Source of the DNA: Protea cynaroides
Lineage: Eukaryota; Streptophyta; Magnoliopsida; Proteales; Proteaceae
Direction of reading: 5' to 3'
Length of the DNA: 64,000 nt
NCBI GenBank assembly: GCA_028583415.1
Contig: CM053269.1
Location: 44,993,388-45,057,387, forward strand
Under the pieces are notes generated by a model. That model saw nothing but the letters and a program-made list of their open reading frames with translations. It did not search any database and was not told the DNA's origin. Shown here in pieces: positions 45,413 through 56,765 of this stretch. Position numbers and translations under genes: made by a program. Every line of letters starts with the position of its first letter. Within the stretch, counting starts at the first letter, position 1.

Positions 45413-48400
45413 CAAGCATAACCATCTATAAAATTCTATTTTTTGGCTAAGAATAAGGATGTAAATAGATAGTCGAAAATTTGGATCCTATTCGATTCTA
45501 CATCAGTTTAGGGGAATCTGAATCCGATTGAGTTTAGGGGAATCTGAATCCGAACAATCGGATTCAGTTTTGAATTCGGATAGCTGGGTTCGGATTTGGA
45601 TGCGAATTCAAATTTCACTCAAACAGACCAAATTATATCCACTCTGTTTAACCTAGTGTTAAGACACTTATAGCCTCAGTTTTTAAAGTGTATTAAGAAT
45701 CTAAAGCCTTAATGACCAGTTGATTTTTATGACCAGCTATCAATGGTAGGCGAAACATTTGTTTTAAACTACAGTTTTCTCTCATTTTCCTTGCAATTTA
45801 TATCCTAATTTCATTTTCTGGATTCAAATCGGATTTCGAATTCGAATTTGGTTTTCATACATCCAGCAGATTTTGAATGATTCAGATAGGGTAGTTGGTA
45901 AAGAGATTCAAATTCGAAAAGTGGTGTATCGGACTCGAATTCAATTTGTTTACATCTCTAGCTAAGAAGCATGTCACTTCTAGTTTGAAATTCCAAAATA
46001 CATTTAAGGGACTGATATATTTGTAGTCCTCTTGCAAAACATCCCTCCAATCTTTTTTGGTACTAGAGCTTCTTAATAGATCTAGAGCTGGAGATTGACT
46101 TGTTCTTCACATTTTGAATATAGTAAGAATAAATAATGAAACACAATAACTTTCATATTCATAGATTTGTTTATAAAAATTTCTAATATTTTGTTGCCTA
46201 TTCATAGTTGTTGCTGTAAAAAAGGCATTGGATGCAGTGGCTGTTCTTCGAGAAAGACAAGGAGGAATTGATCTCATTCTAACGGAGGTTCACATGCCTG
46301 AAATGAATGGATTCCAGCTTCTTGATTCTATAATTGCCGAGTTCAAGCTTCCTGTCGTTAGTAAGTTCCTGAAAGATTTTCTCTCTACATGTTCATGGAG
46401 TTTTTTCCTTATTATATATATCTGAATTTATTCTATATCTTGTAATTCAGTGATATCTTCAGACAGCAGCAAGCAGATTGCTTGGAGATGTTTGCAACAA
46501 GGGGCTTCATTTTTCTTTTTGAAACCTTTAACTATTAGCTTCGTTAGTAAGATTTGGCAATTCGTATTTCTGAAAAAAAGGGCCAGAGGGAAGAAGATGG
46601 AAAGTGTTCAGGGATCCTTATGGCCTGGGAAAGAATTACAGAAAGATATTGAATTTACAGCTCCAGTCAACAAAGAAATATTTCGATTTCAGAAGAAAAG
46701 AATTGTTTGGACTAGTGAGCTTCACAAAAAATTTGAACAAATTGTCAATGAAATAGGCATTGATGGTAAGTGATCTCCAACCTGAAGTTCAAAACATCTC
46801 AATCGTCTTTGTTAAATATTTTATTGATGATTTTTTCTTGATCCAGATGCTACACCAAAGAGAGTACTTGAGATGATGAATATAACAGGACTAGAAAAGA
46901 AACATATCTCCAGTCATTTGCAGGTACAGTAATGTTTAGGTTAAAAGCTTCTTCTTTAAGGAATAAGAAGACAGTTGAGATTAGAATTTAATTAAGACTC
47001 CATTTGTTTTCATGTTAACTTGTGGGAAATGAAACTTTTACCTGTAAAATAGAATTTTCTACTGTTTGTTTTGACATAAAATACAAAGAAAGTCATGTTA
47101 AAAATAAGAAAAAAAATTCATGTAAACTATCATGTGCACCGAAAATTTAACACAGCAAAACAAACAAGACAGAAGGGTATTCGGAATTACCAAAACATAT
47201 TATTTTATAGGAATCCTGTCTTGAACTGCTAATGATGTGTTGGGATATACTGTAAGGATTCACATAAGAGGATATTTTAAGGTTTGATGGTGTTGTAAAG
47301 GTAGACCATGATATATGCATGCAATCATAAGGTTAAAGTTTGAAAAGAATTAATTATATCATTACATAAATTTGGTTAGTTACTAATAATAATAATCATC
47401 AATGTAGTTGTTTATATTTGATAATTACTTGTTAAATCCTTTCCTTACCGATTAGAATTTCTATCTGCAGATAGTTATACAAATTTATTTTTCCTATTAT
47501 GTAGTGAGAACCTTGTAAATAATTCTTTTATTTATTATAAATTGTATTTTATGATGAGCCTATTTTTATGAACACTATCAGTTTTTAACCCTAGAACATT
47601 CAGTACCTTATTGCACTATTCCCAATTCCATTGATAAGTGAACTTAAACTACTTTTGGGAAGGGTGTAGGGGTTGGCTTCTTCTGACCGAAGACACTTAT
47701 ATACAAAGTAAGAAAAAAAAAAAAAAACAAATGGAACATAAAAAAAAATGGACAAACAAAGCTACCTAGACCAAAATGAATAAATCAAGATCATCAAACG
47801 TAGCACAATATTTAGAAATTGATCCTTCAACTCATTAAACTCTGGAACATGGATCCTAATGTTTTCCATTCATTAAACTTTTGTTGCATATTCACATCTC
47901 CATATATCCATTGATAAGGACATCATGGAGGACCCACCTTTTAGAGTGTGCCAGTAGAGGAGACATAGGCTCCAGCCTTCCCCTCCCCTCTTGTGGTTCA
48001 ATGACGAGTTCTAAGGATATCATTTAGCTAGGGGCAATAGCTAGTGGAGCAACAGTGCAACCTACGCCTTTATTTTTATTATTAGTTTTCTTTTAAAAAC
48101 CGTTTGGTTCGATTTATGATTGTTATTTCTATTTCTATTTATAGTTGACTGAGTCTTTTTATTATTATTATTTTTTTTTTTGGTAAAATTTTTATTATTT
48201 CTTTTAATGTAAAAGGGGTGTGGACCCTTTTCCACGATTTAACGCTTAGACGTCTTTACTTTCTTTTATTTGTTTATCTTTTTATCTAGTTATTTGGTTA
48301 AGGTTGTAAAACCTATATAAAGGCAATTTCTAATTGGAATGGGATTATGCAATAATTAATGAAAAAAGGACTCTCACTCTCTCACGGTAATTCCCCTTCC

Positions 48401-51400
48401 CCCTCTCTTTCTCGATCTCTCTTCTTTCCCCTCGCCCTTCTATCTCTAACGGCAGCACCCCCCTGCCCTTTTTCTGTTACGGTAAATCCCCCTCCTCGTG
48501 CTACACTTGTACACTTGTCCTCTTGACCCCTTCCCTTTCTCTCTCCCTCACGGCAAAGTCCCCCCCCCCCCCCCCCCCCCCCACGCCCACCCCAAATTTA
48601 CTATTTTCTGTCGGAATTTCTTTTCTCCCTTCTCTTTTTTGTGAAAGTTGTTCAGGTATTCTCTTGTGTTAAGTATAGAAAATCTATATATTGTTCTTGT
48701 GTTTCTTTTGTCTTCTGCTAACCTAGACAACAAACATGTGTGGGTTGCATTCCACATCTGAATATGTCATTACAACTTATTTTGGTTAGTATTCCTTGTC
48801 CTTTTACATTGGAAATAATTCTAATTTCATATGATCATGGGTTTACTTTTCCACTAAGCATTTAATCTTACTAATTTATGAGTTTTGACATTTCTTGTAC
48901 ATTGATACTTCATAACATGCATTCTAATGTTGATTGACCATGACTTCTAATTGAATTTTGCTGAATTAAGAGCATGTTACATAGAATTATAATGCTAATT
49001 ATATATTGCTATCGTGGTGTTAGTCATGTATGCATTTCATGTTTGCCGCTATCACATCAGTCCATACCTTTTTAGTGAGTCTTTATAGTTAGCCTTCGTG
49101 TTAGAGTAGGCTTGTCTAGAAACCCTAGGCTGTCCTACATTAGTTTGGTATCGGAGCTTAGGCTAGAGTGTCTAGTAGGTGTTGGTTAGGAGACCTAAAG
49201 TACAAGCTTGGTCCTTAGCCCGGAACTCGTTCAACTCTAAAGAAGACAAGTAAGGATGACTATCTTTTAAGGAAATCTTACCTAGAGGGAGTCCTTATAT
49301 GTCCACTAAGAGTGGTCGAATTTATCAAAACATGTCGAACCCGCTTAACACCTTTATGACATCTAAGCAATGAGAAAGGTGCTTCAACAATACGAAGAAA
49401 CCCTGAAAGCTCTCCTAACTAATCAAGAGTTATTAATAGCTATTCAAGTAGAATTGACTACGAGTAGGATTGAACAAGTAAAGCAAAATACTAGCCTTCA
49501 CACTATCAACCAAAGTGTCCAAAACATCGCCAATAGGTTTGTTGCCATTGAGACATCTGTTCAGAACCCTGATGGACAACAAGGTCAAAATGTCTAAGAA
49601 AATAGACCTAGAATGGAATACACCAATCCTATTCTGGAAAATCATGGAAATGAGAGGCTTCATGATTATGTTGATGTCCATGACAGGATGTGTGACAATT
49701 TCTAAGGCCAAGGACATGGTAAAAGTGGGTTTAGAGGTCAAGGATACCGAGGTCAGAGGCATCACTTTCCTTTTAGAGTTGATGAAGATTATGGGCATTG
49801 TGATAGGAGATTGGATGTTAAGAAAATGGTGAAGATAAATGTTTCTAACTTTGATGGGCAAATAGATGCCAAGGTTCTCTCCTAAGATGGATAAGACAAA
49901 CGGAAGGTAATTTGATTTCAATGAGATGTTTGAAGAGCTTCGATTTAGATTTGCAAAGATGAAGCTCACTAGAGATGCTCAAGACTACATAACTGAGTTG
50001 GAATATCAAGAGGAAAGTCTAAGACACGAGCAAGTTTCAACTTGGCTTGAGATGTAAGAAAGACTTAAGGACATGAACACCTTGAAACAAGGTAAAATGT
50101 TTGTGATTGAGTACATGACTAAATTTAACGAATTAAAAATCTGAAGCTAGACTTAAGAGGATGTCAAGCAGACATTATCTAGGTTCCTGACGAGACTTAA
50201 TTATGACATCCAGGCATACCTAGCACCTCACCTTGTTAGGGATTTCCTTTAGGCTTTTCGGATAGCTCTTGAATTAAAAGGGACTATTAGGTTTGCACCA
50301 TAAAAGAAAAGTGGATTTTCACTTGGGGAGTCTGACTTCCAGAAACCATTCCCAAGTCCTTCTACAATTCTTAAGGCACCCACTAACCCTCCACGTCCAT
50401 TCGACAATAAGGGTAAAGACATTTTGGGAGAAACACCCAGAAGGAGTGACCAAGTACAATGCTTTAAATGTCAAGGCTACGATCACTTTTCCAGGGAATG
50501 TTCAAATAAGAATCTGTATGAGGGAGAACAAGAGTATGAAGAGTCTGCTCAGGTGGATACCCAAGAAAGTGAGTATGAGGAACATAGACCAAATGAGATT
50601 ATCTCAGTTAAGGAGAATGAGATAGTAGATACTTCTAGACTACGAGTTATGTAGTGTATGGTTTCACAATCCAAGAACAACGAAGACTGGCAACATACCA
50701 ATATCTTCATCACTTATACCGGTCATCAGGGTAAGAATTGTCATATCACTATTGATAGTAGTAGTTGCATGAATGTAGTTGCCCGGAGTGTTATTGCTAG
50801 AATGAGGCTCAAATAAGAGGCACACCCAAAACCTTACAAGGTTTCCTGGGTTGATCAATTTACAATTCCGTCACCTTAAGGTGTTTAGTTCGCTTGCACT
50901 TTGCTGGATATGAGGATAGAGTGTAGTGTGATGTCTTAGAGATGGACGTCACTTACATAATCCTTGGCAGACCTTGGTTTTATGACAAAGATGTCAAAAA
51001 TTATGGGAAGTCTAATGTTTTTGAATTCAAAGGGAAGAAAATTAGATTATCTCCCAGTCCCCCAAAATAGGTAAAGACCCCAAAACACAAGTGAAGTACA
51101 TCCAAGCAAACCTTTTCGAAAACACTCAACATCATGAAACTGAAACAATTTGAAATTGAGTATAGGGCCACCAGGGTTATTTATGCTCTAGTCGTCATAT
51201 ACAGTAAATATAATACTGTATATCTACTTATTGAGGCTCCTAAAGAAGTACAACCTTTGTTGAAAGAGTTCGAGTAGTTGTTTCTTGAGGAAATACCCAA
51301 ATTGCCACCTATGCATGACATTCAACACGCTATTGATTTGGTTCCCGGTTCTTCACTGCCAAATTTACCTCATCACAACAAGGAGCATGTCGAACTTAAA

Positions 51401-54400
51401 TGCAGGTAGATGAGCTACTTGAGAAGGGATTCATCAAGGAGACTCTTGATCCTTGTGGGGTACCTACTCTACTTATGAGTTACGCTCAAGAAAAATGAAA
51501 CTTGGAGTATGTGTGTGGACAGCAAAGCCATCAACAAAATCATCGTTAAGTATGTGTTTCTTATATCTAGACTTGATGATATGCTAGACATGATGACTGG
51601 AGCAATAATCTTTTTTAAGAATGACCTCAAGAGTGGGTATCACCAAATTTGGGTAAGGCTTGGTGATGAATGGAAGATTGCCTTCAAGACGAAGGATGGT
51701 CTATATGAGTGGTCTGTCATGCCTTTTGGCCTGACTAATGCACCTAGTACCTTTATGAGAATCATGAATCAGGTGCTTCGACCATTCAATAGTAAATTTT
51801 TAGTGGTTTACTTCGATGACATCCCCATATTTAGTAACTCACAAACCATCCATTTGGATCACTTACGACAAGCTTTCCAAACACTTTTAAATGAAAACTT
51901 TTTGTAAATTTGAATAAGTGTACATTTATGAGTGATCAAGTTATTTTCTTGGGATTTATTATTTCTGCACAAGGAGTATCTGCTGATTCTGTGAAAATAA
52001 AGGCAATTGTTGAGTGGCCAGAACCAACTAACATCCATGAGGTGTGGAGTTTTCATGGCTTAGCTACCTATTACAGGCGGTTCATTTACTAGTTTAGTTC
52101 CATCATGGCTCTCTCATCACTGATTGTATTAGAAAAGGGGAGTTCTAATGGACTAAGGGAGCTGCTAAGGCTTTTGTTGAAATTAAGAAGTTGATGATGG
52201 AGTCACCAGTTTTATGTCTCCCTGATTTCTCCAAAGTCTTTGAAATGCAGTATGATACATTCAGCATTGGAATTAGTGGTGTCCTTGTTCAAGAAGGACA
52301 CTCTGTTGTTTAGTTTAGTGAAAAGCTTAATGAGACCAAACAACAATACTCCACCTATGATAAAGAATTTTATGCGGTTGTCCAAGCTTTGCGCTACTGT
52401 TGACACTACCTTTTATCGCAAGAATTTATTTTATATTCTGATAACTAGGCATTCAAATACTTGAGTTCCCAGATGAAATTAAACCCAAGACATGCAAACT
52501 GGGCTAAATTTCTACAAGAGTACACATTTGTACTCAAACATCGACCTAGTGTCGAGAATACTGTAGCTAATGTGTTAAGCCGGGTACACATGCCCCTCCT
52601 TCCCCAGAATGTCAAAAATCAAGTTAAGGTACTACTCTACACCATGAGTATCGAGGTTGTAGGTTTGAACGAGTCAATGAGTAGTATCCTACTTGCCCAT
52701 ATTCTAGTAAGCCTTTCACTTCCCTGAGTAAAGACTCTCCTGTAACCCATTCATATTATCTTATCAGAGATATGCTCATTTTCAAAGGAAGTTGGTTGTG
52801 TATTCCTAAGATTTCATTGAGAGACTTCCTAATCTAGGAATTGCATACTGGTGGAGTAGCCATTTCGATCGAGATAAGACCATTGACCTGGTTGAGGATC
52901 GATTTTACTGGCTTAGTCTGAAAAATGATGTAGCACGAAAGCCAGCACCGAACATGTCAAACTGCTAAACAACATAAGCAAAATACTGATTTGTATACTC
53001 ATCTTTCTGTCATTCATACTCCATGACAAGATTTGAGTATGGATTTTGTACTTGGATTGCCTAGAACATCGAGAGGCAATGATTTTGTTTTTGTGGTAGT
53101 AGATCGCTTCTCGAAAATGGCTTATTTTATTCTATATTCAAAGACTTCTAATGCCTCAATCATAACCAAACTTTTATTTAATGAGGTCATTAAATATCAT
53201 GGTTTACCTAAGACAATAGTGTCAAATAGGGATGTTAAGTTCACTAGTCATTTCTGGCAAACTTTGTTGTGAATGTTAGGCACTAAACTCTGTTTCTCAT
53301 CAACTTTCTACCCTAAGACCGATGGTCAAACTGACGTCATAAATAGGAGCTTAGGGAATCTGTTACGTTGTCTTATAGATGAACATCTTACTAGTTGGAA
53401 CCGTGCTCTTATTCAGGCCGAGTTTGCATACAACCTTTCCAACAACCGAACCATTGGCCTATCTCCCTTTGAGATTTGTCTAGGCCACCAACCCAGGACT
53501 CCCATAGACCTTATCCCTATTGTGTCTAGCTTTAGGATATCCCAGTCAGCCTAGTCTTTTGTGTAGCACATACATGACTTACATGCAAAGATTAGACGTA
53601 GGATAATATTAAGTAATAAACAATATAAATCTAAAGTAGATGTGCGTCAACGAATGCAAGAGTTTCAAGAGGGTGAAATGGTGATAGTCAAGATTAGACC
53701 GCATCATTTTGTCAAAGAAAAGTCGAACAAGTTATATGCTCGCAGTGCATGACCTTTCAAAATTATTAAAAGAGTGTAAGCTAATGCCTATGTGCTAGAG
53801 TTACCTACTGATATGAGAATCAACAATATTTTCAATGTTGAGGATCTAGTTTCCTACCATTACCCTTTACTATCCCTTCAATCTATCCTGATGGTCTTGA
53901 TGTCTTTCCTTTCACTATCGATACTTCTGCATCTGATCATGTATTCCTTCCTACTACCTCTACCCCTCCCGTACCTCAATTTGATTAGCGAGTTGAGGAG
54001 ATTGTGGACATTCTTGATGAGAGAGTCACCGCTACACATTCTGACGATTCCCAAGAGTTCTTGGTTTGATGGCGCAGACGATCAGATATTGATTGTGCTT
54101 GGATTTCTATTAAGGAGTTACAACGACTCAACCTGACTATCCTTAAGCACTACATCAATTTTTTATTCACCAAAGGTGAATTCTTCCAAGCTAGGGAGAG
54201 TTGATGAGGACATCATGGCAGACCCACCCTTCAGAGTGTACCAACGGAGGAGGCATAGGCTCTAGCCTTTCCCTTCCCTCTTGTGGTTCGATGACGAGTT
54301 TCGAGGATTTCATTTAGCTAGGGGTAGTTGTTAGTGGAGCAGCAGTACAACCTACAACTTTATTTTTTTTATTATTAGTCTTCTTTTTTAAACTATTTGG

Positions 54401-56409
54401 TTCTATTTATGATTGTTATTTCTATTTCTATTTATAGTTGACTTAGTCTTTTTATTATTTCTTTTAATGTAAAAGAGGTGTACTGGACCCTTTTCTACCA
54501 TTAGCACGTAAATGTCTTTACTTTCTTTTATTTGTTTATCTTTTCATTTAGTTATTTTGTTGGGGTTGTAAAACCTATATGAAGGCAATTTCTATTTGGA
54601 ATGGGATTATGCAATGATTAATGAAAAAAGGACTCTCACGGGTTCTCTTGCTCTCTCACTATAATTCCCCTTCCCCTCTCTTTCTCAATCTCTCTTCTCT
54701 CCCCTCCCTTTCTCTGTTCTTGATTCGCTCCCCCTTCTATCTCTCTCATGGCAACACCCCACCCACCCTTTTTTTGTTACGGTAAATCCTCCCCTCTCAC
54801 GCTACTCTCACTCTCTCGACCCCTCTCCTTTCTCTCTCCCTCACGGCAAAGTTCCCCCCTCCCCCCTTGTTTACTGTTTTCTGTCGGAATGTTCTTTTCC
54901 CCCTTCTCTCTTTTGTGAAACTTGTTTAGATATGTTCGAGTTAAGTATAGACAATTTATATATTGTTCTTGTTGTTTCTTTTCTCTTCTGCTAACCTAGA
55001 CAGCAAGCATGTGTGGGTCGTGTTCTATATTTGAACCTGTCATTACAACTTATTTTGGTTATTATTCCTTGTCCTTTTACATTAGAAATAATTCTGAATT
55101 CATTTAATCATGAGTTTACATTTCTACCAAGCATTTAATCTTATTAGTTTATGAGTTTTGACATTTCTTACATATTAATACCTCATAACATGCTGTCTAA
55201 TGTTGATCTACCATGAATTCTCATCAATATTGTTGAATTGAGTCGCTGCTATCGTGGGATTAGTCATGTATGCATTTCATGTGTGCTGCTGTCACATCAA
55301 TCCATACCTTTTAGTGAATCTTTGTAGTTAGAGTAGGTTAGTCTAGAAACCCTACGCTGTCCTACATCATCCATCTTATAAATTTAGATGAAAATGCTTT
55401 TTTCAATCACAATATAAATCTTTAAAATTTGGTATCATTATTTAATGGCTCAAGATGGTCAAATTTTAAAACATGGTAGGTCATATGGTTGCCATGAAAC
55501 CCAAAACTCGATACACGTGCATAATTCAAAGTATAACTAATCCAATGGTCAGTTTGTTTGACTAGAGAAGTCCACCATGTCACTCAAAATTGAGGACTGT
55601 CAAGGAATAATTTCCTTTGTGTTGCTGTGAAGACAACATGTTTTATCTCAGATGAAATGTACATATTGTAAAATTTGCACAAAAAATATAGTGGAAAATG
55701 TTTTCTTTCTTTTTCATCAGGATATTGTGGAAATTTGTGTAACACTAACAATATTCTCATTTCTATGAACTCCATTATGCAGAAGTATCGTTTATATTTA
55801 AAATCACGCAAGAAGAAACTAGAAAATGATAATGATGAACCAAGTCTCGGTTCACTAGATGAAGATGAACTTGTGTCAAACTTTTCACCAGAACAACCTC
55901 CACAAGTTTCCAACACTCAAGGAAGAGTTGAATATATGACATATCAACCCAGTAATGCAAGTTGCCCTGTGCCCCAACTTGGACTCCCAAACTCAACTCC
56001 AGCAAGCAGTTCTGGAACGTTGAAGCAACCTTTGCCTGATTTTGTATCCTATTTTAATCAGCAAAACAACATTAACTGCTCATCTTTCCAAATGAAACCA
56101 CATAATGTTAATATAGGACCATCTTTATGTGGTGATGATGCCATTGCCTCTGTCAACTGTATGGGACCATTAGACATGATCCATCAACAGCCTACAATGA
56201 CATTAACTACTCAAGCACCAGTTTCTTCAAGTGGGAGTGCAAGTGCAAACCAGTTTCCAACAATGTCTAGCAACATTATTCAACAACCACCTTCAGTGCA
56301 ACCACCAGGACATCTACAAAATGACAATGGAGTTGAAGATGAAGCAGATGATATATTTAATTGGATGAATGGCTCTATAGCTGATGACTTTGATTTTATG
56401 CTCCAGTGA
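41901..56409 (+). CDS. Type-B response-regulator-like transcription factor (receiver + GARP), five exons
   Basis: Exons 41901-42036, 46208-46360, 46451-46765, 46847-46923 and 55783-56409 join in frame with GT-AG borders to 435 residues. The receiver (20-136) reads LQVLVVDNDSTCLR (acidic D26, N27, D28) and DLILTEVHMPEMNGF, with the conserved Lys in FLKPLT (K121). E72 stands where the phosphorylated Asp belongs, and N27 replaces an acidic-pocket Asp, so normal His-to-Asp phosphorelay control is doubtful. A basic patch KKRARGKK (138-145) may be a nuclear signal. The GARP DNA-binding domain is 179-238 (RIVWTSELHKKFEQIVNEIG...SSHLQKYRLYL). The Q/S/P-rich tail ends DDIFNWMNGS...DFDFMLQ, a possible acidic activation segment. 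Introns 1 (4.2 kb) and 4 (8.9 kb) are full of repeats. The open frame in all exons suggests a working gene; a cytokinin-pathway role is by family only. Confidence 0.88.
42037..42985. other. Intron 1, unique left part
   Basis: Follows donor GAAG|GTAATT. AT-rich, with a GGGCCGGGCCGGG stretch near 42250. No coding signal. Confidence 0.6.
42986..43150 (-). mobile_element. Au-like SINE, copy 1 (minus)
   Basis: The plus strand shows the reverse complement of the plant Au SINE pattern: GTGTACAAGACTTTTGTCAT..., TACCCCGCTTCACGGAGAGA, TGTTTCCAATTTGAATC, then ACCAGGTCATAATGGAGAAA and CCTTGCCATTGCGTCAAAGC. The last words match the tRNA-like box region. Recognised from memory. Confidence 0.7.
43893..44105 (-). 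mobile_element. Au-like SINE, copy 2 (minus)
   Basis: The same pattern as copy 1, with TATGTACGCAACCTTATCCC. It has an internal duplication of the block ATGACTAC(C/T)AGGTCATAATGG (about 44000 and 44038). Confidence 0.7.
44140..44175. repeat. (AT)n microsatellite
   Basis: About 18 AT units between two SINE pieces. Confidence 0.95.
44186..44325 (-). mobile_element. Au-like SINE, copy 3 (minus, partial)
   Basis: GTGCACGAGGCTCCCGCTAC, GGGTCTGGGGAGGATAGAAT, GTACCCAGTCTTACCCCCAC and GAGGCTGTTTCCAAGATTTC are closest to the family consensus as I recall it. The first about 30 bp are duplicated (44189 and 44220). It ends at the CA repeat. Confidence 0.78.
44327..44451. repeat. (CA)n followed by (AT)n compound microsatellite
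   Basis: About 33 CA units (44327-44392), ATAATAA, then about 25 AT units to 44451. Confidence 0.97.
45174..45345 (-). mobile_element. Au-like SINE, copy 4 (minus)
   Basis: Same pattern as copies 1 and 2 (GCTTACGTACACAGCCTTATCC, ATTGTTTCCAATTCAAATCC). An (AT)15 tract follows at about 45380-45410. Confidence 0.68.
46924..47906. other. Intron 4, left part, unique sequence
   Basis: AT-rich intron sequence between donor CAG|GTACAG and the Element 3 insertion site. No coding signal. Confidence 0.6.
47912..49142 (+). repeat. 5' LTR of Element 3
   Basis: 1231 bp from TGATAAGGACATCATGG to CTGTCCTACATTA. It contains a run of about 26 C (48558-48582) that is much shorter and broken in the 3' LTR. 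No gene. Confidence 0.9.
49146..49157 (+). other. Primer binding site of Element 3
   Basis: TGGTATCGGAGC, one change from the initiator Met tRNA complement, three bases after the LTR. Confidence 0.8.
49370..50654 (+). pseudogene. gag: gag of Element 3, degenerate
   Basis: Begins near RKVLQQYEETLKALLTNQEL (no certain start). A gag core follows in pieces: DFNEMFEELRFRFAKMKLTR, ELEYQEESLRHEQVSTWLEM, MFVIEYMTKFNELK. The CCHC knuckle CFKCQGYDHFSREC is at about 50461-50502, followed by an acidic tail. Several stops (for example around 50056 and 50144) and frame changes make it non-functional. Confidence 0.82.
50700..54186 (+). pseudogene. pol: pol of Element 3 (protease, RT, RNase H, integrase, chromodomain-like tail), degenerate
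   Basis: Protease near 50735-50800 (ITIDSSSCMNVVARSV; DSS in place of DSG/DGG). RT from about 51490 (MCVDSKAINKIIVKYVF, FGLTNAPSTFM, VVYFDDI at about 51808), continuing to HGLATYYRRFI near 52080. RNase H 52220-52600 in several frames. Integrase: core SMDFVLGLPRTS at 53030, VSNRDVKFTSHFW, then TDGQTDVINR. The tail near 54070-54170 (SDIDCAWISIKELQRLN) looks like the end of a Galadriel/CRM-type chromodomain region. At least six stops and shifts are seen. Confidence 0.88.
54202..55369 (+). repeat. 3' LTR of Element 3
   Basis: 1168 bp from TGATGAGGACATCATGG to CTGTCCTACATCA, preceded by the purine tract AAGCTAGGGAGAG. It differs from the 5' LTR by many substitutions and indels, so the insertion is old. 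Confidence 0.9.
55375..55782. other. Intron 4, right part
   Basis: AT-rich intron sequence ending in acceptor CTCCATTATGCAG before AAGTATCGT (KYR of the GARP domain). Confidence 0.7.
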
Positions 56410-56765
56410 AGGTAATCTCAGCAACAGATCTATTAGTCTAGATCGTAGTTAAGTCCCCAAATAAGGTTATTCTAATGCTCTGTTCATTTCAAATATGATT
56501 TTATGACTTAAGCTATTACTCTTCCTTTTATTGGTTGCAGCAATAAGTTCATGAAGCAGTAACAGAAACTGAATTCAATATCAAGGAGTATCAAGTAGAG
56601 GGTCTAACCATCAGAAAAGAAGTTCATCTTCATCTGGATAAAGCGCTTATTGATTCAATTTTATGTTACATTGCTATTGTAGAAATTTTACTGTGACTGT
56701 ACAATTTCAATCTAAAACTTGTAATAAGCCTTTGTTTGGCTTCATTGTCTTCATGCATTTTTAGG
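56410..56765 (+). other. 3' UTR of the response regulator gene with a possible intron
   Basis: Two bases after the stop a donor-like AAG|GTAATC (56411/56412) and an acceptor TTATTGGTTGCAG (ending 56540) suggest a 129 nt 3'-UTR intron. AATAAG at 56724 could serve as a poly(A) signal. Inferred from signals only. Confidence 0.45.

Larger units (their letters stand above)
42986..46110. repeat. Tandem triplication (0.9-1.3 kb units) in intron 1
   Basis: Three units start at about 42986, 43893 and 45174, each with GCATGCTCAGTG or a variant, then a SINE-like part, CTCTAGAGCTAGCAAAT, TTTGGCTAAGAATAA.GATGTAAAT, a GAATTCGAAT-rich stretch, and AGAGCTGGAGATTGACTG. Unit 2 is longer owing to an extra SINE piece and microsatellites. 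Units 2 and 3 look most alike. Confidence 0.88.
47912..55369 (+). mobile_element. Element 3: complete Ty3/gypsy chromovirus-like element in intron 4, TSD TCCAT
   Basis: Full structure: 5' LTR, PBS, degenerate gag-pol, purine tract and 3' LTR, flanked by perfect TCCAT duplications (47907-47911 and 55370-55374). It lies in the same direction as the host gene. The RT (KNDLKSGYHQIWVRLGDEWK...VVYFDDIPIFS) and integrase (SMDFVLGLPRTSRGNDFVFV) belong to the chromovirus group near CRM/Galadriel in my recollection, not to the Tekay-like family of Elements 1 and 2. All coding parts carry stops or shifts. Confidence 0.93.
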
